Source: an uncultured Clostridia bacterium
Lineage (GTDB): Bacteria > Bacillota > Clostridia > Lachnospirales > CAG-274
DNA: 35,979 nt
Direction: 5' to 3'
Assembly (NCBI GenBank): GCA_944384215.1
Contig: CALWSN010000109.1
Location: 1-35,979, forward strand
Shown here: one piece after another, positions 7,751 to 16,424 of the stretch
Layout of the letters: every line of letters starts with the position of its first letter
How positions within the stretch are numbered: the first letter of the stretch is position 1
Program-made: the position numbers and the translations under genes
Notes under the pieces: generated by a model
Databases searched by the model: none
Seen by the model: the letters and a program-made list of their open reading frames with translations, nothing else
What the model was told of the DNA's origin: nothing

Positions 7751-8581
7751 TTATTTATACTCTTCAATAGAGATACTTTCTATTATAACATCTTCTAAAG
7801 GTTTATCATTTTCATCAACTTTAACACTAGCAATTTTATCAACTACATCCATACCTTCATAAACTTGTCCAAACACAGTATGTTTACCATCAAGCCAAGG
7901 TGTACCACCAACTTCTATATATTTTTCACATACATTAGAAGGATAAACTTCTTTAACTTTTATACCATTTTGTTCTTCTTCTTGATTTTCAGAATAATAT
8001 TTTAACATTTCTTTGTCTTCATTACTTACACTATCGCTTTGAACAATGAAGAATTGGCTACCATTAGTGTCAGGACCGCTATTTGCCATACTTAAAGCAC
8101 CATTAAAGTGTCTTAAATTTGGTATGCTAATTTCATTTTCAAAAGGCTCACCATAGATGCTTTCGCCACCCATACCAGTACCAGTAGGGTCACCACCTTG
8201 TATCATAAAGTCATCAATAACTCTATGGAAGATAAGACCATCATAGTATCCATTTTTTGCGTGAGTTATAAAATTTTCTACAGCTTTAGGAGCTTGCTCT
8301 TTAAAAAATCTTATTTTTATATCACCATAGTTAGTCTTTAAAATAGCTATTTCTTCACCTTGTTTTATTTCAGAAAATTGTAATAATTCATTAGATGTGT
8401 TACTGTCAGATGTGTTGCTTGCATCTGCTTGAGAGCTAGATTCATCAGAAGTTTCATCAGAAGTTTCATCAGAAGTTGTTTGGTTTGTAGTAGTAGAATC
8501 TTCTGTATTTTCTTTTTTGCTACAAGCAACGCTAAACATCATAGTAAAAGCTAACAATGCTAATATTAGTCTTTTTTTCAT
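7751..8581 (-). CDS. Cyclophilin-type peptidyl-prolyl cis-trans isomerase, lipoprotein
   Basis: A 276-residue protein begins with a lipoprotein signal peptide, [20 protein letters not shown], with the lipobox cysteine at C20, so it should be anchored to the outer face of the membrane. A Ser/Thr/Asp/Glu-rich linker (about 25-65) precedes a cyclophilin domain that speeds proline isomerisation in exported proteins. Catalytic-site motifs are [37 protein letters not shown] and a late [17 protein letters not shown]. About 35 extra residues ([21 protein letters not shown] region) interrupt the domain before the HTVFG motif, as in some clostridial lipoprotein cyclophilins. The gene is monocistronic, between a promoter at 8621-8648 and a terminator at 7708-7743. 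Confidence 0.92.
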   Translation of the reverse strand: MKKRLILALLAFTMMFSVACSKKENTEDSTTTNQTTSDETSDETSDESSSQADASNTSDSNTSNELLQFSEIKQGEEIAILKTNYGDIKIRFFKEQAPKAVENFITHAKNGYYDGLIFHRVIDDFMIQGGDPTGTGMGGESIYGEPFENEISIPNLRHFNGALSMANSGPDTNGSQFFIVQSDSVSNEDKEMLKYYSENQEEEQNGIKVKEVYPSNVCEKYIEVGGTPWLDGKHTVFGQVYEGMDVVDKIASVKVDENDKPLEDVIIESISIEEYK

Positions 8582-8620
8582 AAAATAATGCCTCCAATAT
8601 ATACTAATTCTTTCTATTAT

Positions 8621-8648
8621 ATTTTATACTAAATTATAGATTTGTCAA
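8621..8648 (-). promoter_or_regulatory. Promoter of the cyclophilin gene
   Basis: On the minus strand TTGACA (8643-8648) and TAAAAT (8621-8626) are 16 bases apart, about 40 bases before the start codon. The ribosome site is GGAGGC. Confidence 0.55.
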
Positions 8649-8810
8649 TAATATAATATAATAATTTACACAATATTAAAACTTTATTAATATTATAAAT
8701 ATTTTTGTGAATAGTGCTATAAAATTTTGTATAATGACTATATAAATAGATAATTGTATTAAAAAATAATATTTGATATACTTAATATACAGATATAGGA
8801 GGGGATATAA

Positions 8811-10238
8811 TTGAAAGATAATATTATTTTAATAACCACAGACCAACAAAGATTTGATACTATTCAAGCATTAGGAAATAATAGTATATTTACACCACAT
8901 CTAAATTATTTAGTAACACAAGGTATAAGTTATACAAGGTGCTATGCTGATTGCCCTATATGTGTACCATCTAGAACAACTATAATGACAGGTAAAAAAG
9001 GGTTTGAAAGTGGTGTAATATCAAATGCTAATCATCAAAATTTTATGGAACAAACAACATATAAAAGAAAAACATTACCAGCTATATTAACTGATAATGG
9101 ATATCAAACTAAAGCTATGGGTAAAATGCATTTTGAACCAGCAAGGGCTTGCTATGGTTTTGAAAGTATGCGTTTACCTTTAGATTATATGAGAGAATAT
9201 GATAAAAAAAATAATAATATAAGGCCTAAGGCACACGGTATAGGAGAATGTGAAATAGAGCCAGTAATATCAACGGTAGAAGTTAAAGATAGCATAACAA
9301 CTTGGACTATTGATGGTTCAATAGATTTTATAGAAACAAGAGACCCTTTAAGACCATTTTTTTTATGGACTAGTTTTACAAAGCCACACCCACCTTTTGA
9401 CCCTTGTAGAGATTTTTGGGATTTGTATGAAAATATATCTATGCCTAGTGCTATATATGGAGATTGGTCTAAAGATATAGATAATGTACCTATGGGGCTT
9501 ATGGAAGGGTCTTTTGAAAATACCAATGTATATCTTTTTAGTGATGAACAGCTAAAAGCTAGCAAAAGAGCATATTATGCAATGATTAGTCAGTTAGATT
9601 ATTCTTTAGGGTTGCTTTTTGGCTGTTTAAGGGAAAATAATTTATTTGATAACACTTGGATTATATTTACATCTGACCACGGAGAAATGCTAGGAGACCA
9701 CCATATGGCACAAAAAAATTTATTTTTTGAAGGAGCATCACATATACCTATGATAATTGTTCCTCCAAAAAACAGTAAATATGAAAGAAATAAAATAGTA
9801 GAATATTTTGCAGAAATAAATGATTTATACCCTACAATACTTTCTATGGCAGGTATTGAAAAACCAGAAGATATAAAAGGTAAAGATTTATTATCTTTAA
9901 ATGAAGAAAGAATATTTTATGGAAACAGTTTAAATAAACATTTTTGTGTTATGAAAGACAACATTAAACTTATATATTGTTCGAGAGGTGATACTAAATT
10001 ATTATTTGATATTAATAAAGATAAGATGGAACAAAATAATTTAATAAATGATGAAAGTTACAGAGATATAAAAGAAGAATTATGGGGTTTATTAATAGAA
10101 AATACTAAAAAATATACGCCACATTTATTAAAAAATAATGATTTTATAATATCTGAACCACCAAAGTCTATAAAAGACATTAAAAATCGTTGGTTTGGTT
10201 TTCATTTTAAAGATTATAGTGTAGATACGTTTCATTAA
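8811..10238 (+). CDS. Type I sulfatase (Cys-type, formylglycine-dependent)
   Basis: This 475-residue sulfatase/alkaline-phosphatase-fold hydrolase starts at TTG behind AGGAGGGG. The N-terminal metal site is ITTDQQRFD and the sulfatase signature is CPICVPSRTTIMTGK. There C51 (C-x-P-S-R) would be converted to formylglycine. Other conserved elements are MGKMHFEP, KPHPPFDP and TSDHGEMLGDHHMAQK (metal Asp/His). There is no signal peptide, so it would act in the cytoplasm on imported sulfate esters, or it belongs to the related phosphodiesterase/phosphonate hydrolases. In anaerobes the cysteine is matured by the radical-SAM enzyme anSME; no such gene is in this window. It is monocistronic and ends at a hairpin terminator. 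Confidence 0.88.
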   Translation: MKDNIILITTDQQRFDTIQALGNNSIFTPHLNYLVTQGISYTRCYADCPICVPSRTTIMTGKKGFESGVISNANHQNFMEQTTYKRKTLPAILTDNGYQTKAMGKMHFEPARACYGFESMRLPLDYMREYDKKNNNIRPKAHGIGECEIEPVISTVEVKDSITTWTIDGSIDFIETRDPLRPFFLWTSFTKPHPPFDPCRDFWDLYENISMPSAIYGDWSKDIDNVPMGLMEGSFENTNVYLFSDEQLKASKRAYYAMISQLDYSLGLLFGCLRENNLFDNTWIIFTSDHGEMLGDHHMAQKNLFFEGASHIPMIIVPPKNSKYERNKIVEYFAEINDLYPTILSMAGIEKPEDIKGKDLLSLNEERIFYGNSLNKHFCVMKDNIKLIYCSRGDTKLLFDINKDKMEQNNLINDESYRDIKEELWGLLIENTKKYTPHLLKNNDFIISEPPKSIKDIKNRWFGFHFKDYSVDTFH

Positions 10239-10255
10239 AATTAATTGCAATTAAC

Positions 10256-10286
10256 AGGTATGATATATTTATCATGCCTAGTTTTT
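10256..10286 (+). terminator. Intrinsic terminator after the sulfatase gene
   Basis: A 10-bp stem AGGTATGATA/TATCATGCCT (one G-U pair) around TATT is followed by a T-run. Confidence 0.75.
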
Positions 10287-10437
10287 GTTAGTAAATACAG
10301 TAAAAATTTAAAAATATTTTTATATCATATATAAATTATTATTAATAAAATAAATTTGTAATATTATTGTAATTGTATTATTTAAAAAAAAATGTAATAA
10401 TATATATATAATAATAAATTAAAAAAGGGGTATAAAA

Positions 10438-11376
10438 ATGAAAAAAGTTTTAAGTATATTTTTAAGCTTTATTTTAATTTTTTCATTTACATTTGAAGTT
10501 TTTTCTGCTAATAATATAAATATTACACAAAAAGCCATAAACATTAACAAAAATAATACCAATATATATGGAGAATATCCTGTTATATCTGGTTTAAGTA
10601 GTTTATCTTTTCAAAGAGATGTTAACAATAAAATTGATAGTATAATAAAAAGTAAAACAACATCTTATTCTCAAAAAACAACAAATAAAATAGAGGTATC
10701 ATATGATATTATACAAGAAGGTAATATATTATCTAGTATGATTTATTTCAAAAATGTTTATAATAATGAGATAGTTCCTTATAGTGTTAATATTGATATA
10801 AAAAATAATAAATATGTTACAATAAATAGTTATTTTAATGCTAATGGTTTAAATTATACTAATAAGGTGGTTTCTAATAAAGCAGCTAATATGGGTGTTA
10901 CATATAAAAAGGTAACTGAAAATACACCATTTTATATAAAAAATAAAAATGTTTATGTTGTATATGGTGCTGGTAGTATTACTTTTGCACAAAAAGGAAA
11001 TATAATATTTGAAATACCTTATAAAAATCTAAATAATTATCAAATAAATAAAACGAATTATTATAAAAAATCTCAATATAATGTTAAAATGGTACCTTTA
11101 AGAGAACCTTTACAATATTTTGGTTATACTATGAATTGGGAAGCTAACAAAAATTCTATAACTGTTTTAAAAGATGGTAAATTTGTATCATATCTTGTTA
11201 TAGGTGAAAATAGATATTCTGATAAAAATAATAAGGTTATAAGGCAGCTAGAATTTGCACCAGAAATAAAAAATGGAAAGGCTTATGTTCCTATATCTTA
11301 TTTTAGTGAAATATTAGAAATGTTATTTGCAGTAGATAATAATGAAAATATTATAATATCATCTTATAAGCTATAA
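10438..11376 (+). CDS. Secreted DUF4163/DUF3298-like protein with C-terminal stalk (copper amine oxidase N-like) domain
   Basis: This 312-residue protein has an N-terminal signal peptide (MKKVLSIFLSFILIFSFTFE then VFSA), so it is exported. Residues of about 30-205 resemble the DUF4163/DUF3298 module seen in RsiV-like extracellular domains (YPVISGLSSLSFQRDVNNKI; later ITFAQKGNIIFEIPY). Residues of about 220-312 look like the stalk domain common on clostridial surface proteins (VPLREPLQYFGYTMNWE, later AYVPISYFSEIL). The role is unknown; a surface or sensing protein is inferred. RBS AAAAGGGG; single gene with its own terminator. Confidence 0.72.
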   Translation: MKKVLSIFLSFILIFSFTFEVFSANNINITQKAININKNNTNIYGEYPVISGLSSLSFQRDVNNKIDSIIKSKTTSYSQKTTNKIEVSYDIIQEGNILSSMIYFKNVYNNEIVPYSVNIDIKNNKYVTINSYFNANGLNYTNKVVSNKAANMGVTYKKVTENTPFYIKNKNVYVVYGAGSITFAQKGNIIFEIPYKNLNNYQINKTNYYKKSQYNVKMVPLREPLQYFGYTMNWEANKNSITVLKDGKFVSYLVIGENRYSDKNNKVIRQLEFAPEIKNGKAYVPISYFSEILEMLFAVDNNENIIISSYKL

Positions 11377-11377
11377 T

Positions 11378-11417
11378 AAAAGACTATTAATATCTATTTA
11401 GATATTAATAGTCTTTT
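11378..11417 (+). terminator. Intrinsic terminator, perfect 17-bp stem
   Basis: 11378-11394 pairs perfectly with 11401-11417 around a 6-base loop; a TTTT-rich tail follows. Confidence 0.85.
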
Positions 11418-11581
11418 ATTTTTCATATATTGATATAATATGTAGTATTTTATAAAGAGTAATAAACTAATATAGAAATGCCTTCTGATAATAATATTAT
11501 ATAAGTTTTTATTTAAATTTATATTAATAATATAAAATATAATGCCGATATATATTTATACAGATATTTAGAGGTGAGATT

Positions 11582-14218
11582 GTGAATATAGATAAAATAA
11601 GTATTAATAATATAAACAATGTATACAATAAAAATATTAGTTTTAAAGAGGGTGATATATTATCAGGTTATATAAAATCTTTAAAAGATGATATTTATAC
11701 GATAGATTTAGAAAATAAAATAACAATAAACGTTGATAAAAATAAAATAGTAGGTAATGTTGGAGATACTATTTATTTTAGAGTAGAAGATGATAAAAAT
11801 ACATTAAAGCAAATTATAGAGGTAGAAGATAAAGAAATAGAAGAACAAACTATATATGAACAAACAGAAACAAAACACAACGATACAAGAGTTATAAAGA
11901 AAAATTCTTTAGACAATATTTCTGAAATAAATAAATCTCAGCAACAATATAAAAAATTTTTAGATAAAAATAGTCAGCCATCTGTTCAAGAAAATATTTT
12001 ATATACAAATAAAATTAAAAGTAAATTATCACATATATCTAATACTATAACACAAGAAGATTTACAAAAATTTGCAAATAGTGGTATAAACCCTAAAAAT
12101 TTAGATATAATGTCTTTTAGTGATTATTTAAATGAAAGTTTAGGTGTAGATACAGAAGAAAATACTTTAGATAAAAAAACTTTAAAAGAGATAAAAGAAG
12201 AAAAGCAAAAATCTATGAAAATGGACTTAAATATGAATGGGATAGATGAAGAAGATATTCTTAGGTTTGAAAGTGTTTTATCTAAAGTAGGGTTACCTAA
12301 TACAGATAGAAATATATCTACATTAAAAAATATTAAAGAAAAAATAGAAAAGATAGAAAATGTAGATAAAGATACAGCCTTAAACATTATAAAAAAGGGA
12401 GATAAAGCAACAATAGAAGATTTATATACATCTAAATATACTAGATTTTCTAACAAAGAAAATGTTAATATAGATGTTATAGAAAATATTGATGCTCAAA
12501 TAGAAAATATATTAAAGCAAAATAATATAGAAATTAATGAAGAAAATATATCTATTGCAAAAGATTTTATAAAAAATGAAGTAGATATATCTTTTGAGAA
12601 TATTGAAAGGTTTAAACAACTAGAAAATATAAAAGAAAATATAAATATAGATGAAATTTTACAAAAAAGTGCTAAAAATATTTTAAAAAATGAGAATATA
12701 TTAAATGTGAAAATATTTGATGATAAAAATATAGAACAAGAGTATGCAAAGTATAAAAATATTTTACCTAATATTTCACCACAACATATACAAGGGCTTA
12801 TTGATAATAAAATAAAGATTAACCTTAAAAACATAGTAACAAACTATGAAAATATTAATATAGATAATGTTAATGTAAGTAACGAGGCTATATCTGAAAA
12901 ATTAAATCTTTATAAAATACAATTAAAGTTAACAACAGAAGCTATGTATTCTCTTTATAATAAAGACATAAATATAGATACAAAACCTTTACAAGAAGTT
13001 ATAAACCATCTCGAAAATATAGAACAAGAAAACTATAAAAAATATTTAGAGATAAATAAAGCTCCTGTTACACAAGAAAATTTGCAAACAATGAAAAGTG
13101 TATCTAATACGATACAAAATATATATCCACACATAGTTTATAATACATTTAAAGATATAGTAGAAGAAAGAGTAGACTTTTCTTTAATAGGTATTAATAA
13201 AAGCTTAAAAGCACAAAATATTATTGATGATTTTGAAACATTTAAAACTATGCCAAATAGAGCTTTTGGAGATAGTATAAATAAACTTAAAGATAATTTT
13301 AAAAGTTTGCTTATTGAAAATGGGTTTGAAGCTAATGAAAATAATATAAAAGCTCTTAAAATATTATCTCTTAACAATATGGATTTTACAGAAGAAAATA
13401 TGCTAAATGTAAAATTATTAGATAGTAAAATAGAATATTTAGCAAATAATTTACACCCATTAACAGTTGCTAAAATGTTAAAAGATAGTTTTAACCCTAT
13501 GCAAAAAAATATAAATGACGTTATAGATTATATAGAAAATAATAATTTTGGCCAAACATCTAGAGAAAAAATAGTAGAGCAAATATTAGATATAGATAAG
13601 GATAATAAACTATCTAAAGAAGAAAGAGATGGTATAGTAGCTGTTTATAGAATGTTAAATATTGTTCAAAAAGGGGATAGCGTTGCAATAGGTAATCTTT
13701 TAAAAACAGAAAAAAATATTACTTTAGAAAATCTTTTACAAGCATATAAAATATCTGAAAAAAATAGAAAACATATAGATTTTGATAAAAAAATAGATGA
13801 AAATACTGGACAAGGTGAAAAAATAACACCAAATGCTAATATTGCAAAATCTATACAAACAGGTATAGAAAAAGCTAATGAAGATTATAACAAATTTATA
13901 TTAAATCAAATATTAAATTATTCAAGCTCAGAAAAAATAAATAAAATAGATATTAATATTACTATTGAAAATCTTTTAGAAAATTTAAAAGATGACAACA
14001 AAAAAACTATATCAAAACAAACAAAGTATGATTTAATAAAAGATATACAAAACCTAGATAATATAAGTAATGATACTATAAATTATCTTATAAAAAATAA
14101 TATACCAATAACTCTTAATAATATTAAAGTTATGGAAAATATTATAAAAGAAAAAATAAAAATAACTAAAGATATAGATGATTTTAAAAATGAGCTTGAA
14201 AATAGAAAAATATCTTAA
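11582..14218 (+). CDS. DUF6240/FliK-like repeat protein, N-terminal part (ends at in-frame TAA)
   Basis: An 878-residue acidic, Asn/Lys/Ile-rich protein starts at GTG behind GAGGTGAG. It has no signal peptide or membrane segment. Residues 1-80 form a small beta-rich start (EGDILSGYIKSLKDDIYTIDL). The rest repeats a helical unit of the type P-x-T-x-x-N-I followed by a helix and KY or LYT elements. Examples lie near 153-175, 238-290, 318-345, 495-520, 585-610 and 838-870 (IPITLNNIKVMENI). This matches the style of clostridial DUF6240 proteins, large flagellum-associated relatives of hook-length control protein FliK; I recognise this by pattern only. The frame stays open past the TAA at 14216-14218 into the FliK-C-like segment that follows, so the two parts probably were, or are, one gene. 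Confidence 0.7.
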   Translation: MNIDKISINNINNVYNKNISFKEGDILSGYIKSLKDDIYTIDLENKITINVDKNKIVGNVGDTIYFRVEDDKNTLKQIIEVEDKEIEEQTIYEQTETKHNDTRVIKKNSLDNISEINKSQQQYKKFLDKNSQPSVQENILYTNKIKSKLSHISNTITQEDLQKFANSGINPKNLDIMSFSDYLNESLGVDTEENTLDKKTLKEIKEEKQKSMKMDLNMNGIDEEDILRFESVLSKVGLPNTDRNISTLKNIKEKIEKIENVDKDTALNIIKKGDKATIEDLYTSKYTRFSNKENVNIDVIENIDAQIENILKQNNIEINEENISIAKDFIKNEVDISFENIERFKQLENIKENINIDEILQKSAKNILKNENILNVKIFDDKNIEQEYAKYKNILPNISPQHIQGLIDNKIKINLKNIVTNYENINIDNVNVSNEAISEKLNLYKIQLKLTTEAMYSLYNKDINIDTKPLQEVINHLENIEQENYKKYLEINKAPVTQENLQTMKSVSNTIQNIYPHIVYNTFKDIVEERVDFSLIGINKSLKAQNIIDDFETFKTMPNRAFGDSINKLKDNFKSLLIENGFEANENNIKALKILSLNNMDFTEENMLNVKLLDSKIEYLANNLHPLTVAKMLKDSFNPMQKNINDVIDYIENNNFGQTSREKIVEQILDIDKDNKLSKEERDGIVAVYRMLNIVQKGDSVAIGNLLKTEKNITLENLLQAYKISEKNRKHIDFDKKIDENTGQGEKITPNANIAKSIQTGIEKANEDYNKFILNQILNYSSSEKINKIDINITIENLLENLKDDNKKTISKQTKYDLIKDIQNLDNISNDTINYLIKNNIPITLNNIKVMENIIKEKIKITKDIDDFKNELENRKIS

Positions 14219-14254
14219 GGAGATAGTATTTTTAATATTAATGATAATAAAAAA

Positions 14255-14803
14255 ATGTTTAAAGAAGAAACTATTAATACTGTTGATAATCTACAACAAG
14301 AAAATGAACAAATATTTGATAAAATAATAAATTTAGATGATTTAGACGATATAAAATATATGATATTAAAAAATAAACAGGTAAAATCTAATATTAAATT
14401 TATTAAAGATAATAACAATATAAAAAATGGTATTTATACAGTGCCTATGAAATTATCTAATGGTAAAGTTACAGACCTTAATATGTACATATTAAATGAT
14501 ATGGCTTTAAATGATAAAAATTTAAGCTTATACCTAAATTTTGATAATGCAGAAAATAATAATATACAGGCTTATGTTAAGATATCTAATAAAGGAACAT
14601 TAGCAGATATAGTTACAAAATCTGGTGATAACATACAAAATTATGAAAATGATATTTTAAATATTTTAAGTAAGTTTGATATATATCCAGATAATATTAT
14701 GTATAGTATAGATACTGAAAAAAGTTTATATAAAGAAGATGATATTTTAAATATTAATGAAAAATTTAAAGATATGGAAAATAAGTTTAATAAAGTTATT
14801 TAA
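14255..14803 (+). CDS. FliK C-terminal-like domain of the DUF6240 protein, separated by an in-frame stop
   Basis: A 182-residue segment lies in the same frame as the preceding gene, separated only by one TAA. The core NGIYTVPMKLSNGKVTDLNM...LSLYLNFDNAENNNIQAYVKISNKGTL has the beta pattern of the FliK C-terminal (hook-length) domain that ends DUF6240 proteins. The ATG at 14255 has no ribosome site. AAGGAGA (14217-14223) overlaps the upstream stop, and the only in-frame codon at a suitable distance is ATT at 14228, 5 bases after GGAG. The product may therefore start with AUU, arise by readthrough, or be lost. A GGGTGTAGA-type hairpin follows. Confidence 0.62.
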   Translation: MFKEETINTVDNLQQENEQIFDKIINLDDLDDIKYMILKNKQVKSNIKFIKDNNNIKNGIYTVPMKLSNGKVTDLNMYILNDMALNDKNLSLYLNFDNAENNNIQAYVKISNKGTLADIVTKSGDNIQNYENDILNILSKFDIYPDNIMYSIDTEKSLYKEDDILNINEKFKDMENKFNKVI

Positions 14804-14820
14804 ATATTATAGTATAAAAA

Positions 14821-14846
14821 GAGGGTGTAGATTTTGTCTACACCAT
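14821..14846. terminator. Bidirectional hairpin (GGGTGTAGA family)
   Basis: GGTGTAGA and TCTACACC pair around a 5-base loop, and AAAAAGAG on the left gives a T-run on the minus strand. It lies between the convergent DUF6240 and ferredoxin genes. Confidence 0.6.
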
Positions 14847-14880
14847 CAAATAAGCTATAAAAATAGTTTATTTTTAATAT

Positions 14881-15057
14881 TTATTTTGTTAATTCTTTAA
14901 CAAGTTCTCTAACGTCTGCTTCACAACAACCACAACCTGTGCCACAACTTGTTTTAGCTTGAACTTGTTCAAAAGTTTTAGCACCAGATTTTACTGCATC
15001 TTCAACAGCACCAGCAGTAACATTAAAACATCTACAAATAACTTTATTTCTATCCAT
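14881..15057 (-). CDS. BFD-like [2Fe-2S] ferredoxin domain protein
   Basis: A 58-residue protein consists of one BFD-type (bacterioferritin-associated ferredoxin) domain. The cysteines are C8 and C10 in VICRCFNVT, and C38, C42, C44 and C45 in SCGTGCGCC. The usual C-x-C plus C-x-x-C-type ligands are thus present. The intervening helices (GAVEDAVKSGAKTFEQVQ) fit the family. The start chosen is ATG 15057 with GGAGGT upstream; an upstream in-frame ATG at 15102 would add hydrophobic residues without a ribosome site. Such stand-alone proteins bind a [2Fe-2S] cluster and may deliver electrons or regulate iron release. It has its own promoter. Confidence 0.88.
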   Translation of the reverse strand: MDRNKVICRCFNVTAGAVEDAVKSGAKTFEQVQAKTSCGTGCGCCEADVRELVKELTK

Positions 15058-15091
15058 TTTTAATACCTCCATAATTAAAGCTATATATATT

Positions 15092-15119
15092 ATTATACAC
15101 AAAAAAGAAAAATAGTCAA
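15092..15119 (-). promoter_or_regulatory. Promoter of the BFD-like ferredoxin gene
   Basis: On the minus strand TTGACT (15114-15119) and TATAAT (15092-15097) have a 16-base spacer, about 30 bases from the start codon. Confidence 0.65.
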
Positions 15120-15164
15120 GTAAATAATAATTATTATTAATTAAAAATTTTAAGGAGAATTGTT

Positions 15165-15662
15165 GTGATAGTAGGTAAAAATATAGAAGAATTTAGTAAA
15201 TATAACTTTCTATATATAGAAAATATATTAGATGGTATAGAAAAATTTAAACATATTTGCTTTACAGCAGATTATAAAAACTATAATTTATTTATAAAAA
15301 TTATAGCTAATAAAAGTAAAAAAAGTTTTTTTGACTTTTATTTTTCTAATCTTAATGAAAATGAAAAACAAGCCTTTTATAATTTAGAAAATTATGATAA
15401 TATAATAAAAAGGTTTAAATTTAACAAAGAAGATATATTTTTTGATTTAAAAGATATAGATGATGAAATATTTAATTTTATAACAAAAATATCTTATAAA
15501 GAAATATTATTTTCTACATTTTATTTTGATAATCCTAATATTACTTTGTGGACAAACTATAACAAACAGTTTATTTTATTCTTTAAAGATGAGCAATTTA
15601 TATTAGAATGTAAAAAAATAGCAAAAGATTTAAACTTAGAAATTTTATTTGAAAAATGTTAA
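15165..15662 (+). CDS. Conserved-looking protein of unknown function upstream of truA
   Basis: A 165-residue ORF starts at GTG behind AAGGAGAA. It is rich in Phe, Lys, Ile and Asn and lacks a signal peptide or membrane segment. Visible blocks are FFDFYFSNLNENEKQAFYNL, FNKEDIFFDLKDIDDEIFNF and ITLWTNYNKQFILFF. I do not recognise a family. It ends 9 bases before truA and shares its strand, so the two are probably co-transcribed. Confidence 0.7.
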   Translation: MIVGKNIEEFSKYNFLYIENILDGIEKFKHICFTADYKNYNLFIKIIANKSKKSFFDFYFSNLNENEKQAFYNLENYDNIIKRFKFNKEDIFFDLKDIDDEIFNFITKISYKEILFSTFYFDNPNITLWTNYNKQFILFFKDEQFILECKKIAKDLNLEILFEKC

Positions 15663-15671
15663 GGTGAAAAT

Positions 15672-16406
15672 ATGAAAAATTATAAAATTATAGTATCTTA
15701 TGATGGTACAAGATATAGCGGTTGGCAAAAACAAGGCAACACAGACAATACAATACAAGGAAAACTTGAAAATATATTATCAAAAATGGTAGGAGAAAAA
15801 GTAGAAGTTTTTGGTTCTGGTAGAACAGATGCGGGAGCACACGCAAAATACCAGGTAGCTAATTTTAAATTAGATACAGATAAAAGTAAAAAAGAAATTT
15901 TAACATATTTAAATGAATATTTACCAAATGACATAGCAGTTAATAGTATAGAGCAAGTAGATATGAGATTTCATAGTAGGCTTAATGCTAAAACAAAAAC
16001 TTATTTATATAGAATAAATACAACAGGTATACCAAATGTTTTTGAAAAAAATTTTGTATTTAATACAAAAACTAATCTTGACTTAGAAAAAATGAGAAAG
16101 GCTAGTAAAGAGTTTATTGGTGAGTATGATTTTTTACCGTTTTGTAGTAATAAAAAATCTAAAAAGTCTACAGTTAGAAAAATATATAGTATAAGCATAA
16201 TAGAAGAGGATAATGAAATAAAAATATATATAAAAGGAAATGGCTTTTTATATAATATGGTTAGAATAATAGTAGGTACTTTATTTGAAATAGGCCAAGG
16301 TAAAAGAGAAAATAATATACAAGAGATTTTTGAAGGTAAAGAAAGAATAAATGCAGGTATAACTATGCCTGCTTGTGGACTATGTCTTATAGATGTAGAA
16401 TATTAA
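15672..16406 (+). CDS. truA: tRNA pseudouridine(38-40) synthase TruA
   Basis: A 244-residue enzyme isomerises uridines 38-40 in the tRNA anticodon arm to pseudouridine. The catalytic aspartate is D53 in GSGRTDAGAHA. The opening IVSYDGTRYSGWQKQ, the mid-domain SRLNAKTKTYLYRI and the late GNGFLYNMVRIIVGTLFEIG are typical. The length is normal for the family. It starts at ATG after AAGGTGA and sits between the unknown 165-aa gene and the alcohol dehydrogenase. Confidence 0.96.
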   Translation: MKNYKIIVSYDGTRYSGWQKQGNTDNTIQGKLENILSKMVGEKVEVFGSGRTDAGAHAKYQVANFKLDTDKSKKEILTYLNEYLPNDIAVNSIEQVDMRFHSRLNAKTKTYLYRINTTGIPNVFEKNFVFNTKTNLDLEKMRKASKEFIGEYDFLPFCSNKKSKKSTVRKIYSISIIEEDNEIKIYIKGNGFLYNMVRIIVGTLFEIGQGKRENNIQEIFEGKERINAGITMPACGLCLIDVEY

Positions 16407-16424
16407 TATATTAGGAGTGATTTT

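Noticed and set aside
12124..13377. Minus-strand Phe/Ser/Ile-rich ORFs opposite the DUF6240 gene
   Set aside because: They are the antisense of a Lys/Asn/Ile-rich coding sequence and show no starts, ribosome sites or family motifs.
7327..14218. Stop-codon reassignment (TAA read as an amino acid) to explain the two split genes
   Set aside because: Most genes in the window end in TAA at the expected family length, including mnmA, iscS, rlmD, truA and purH.
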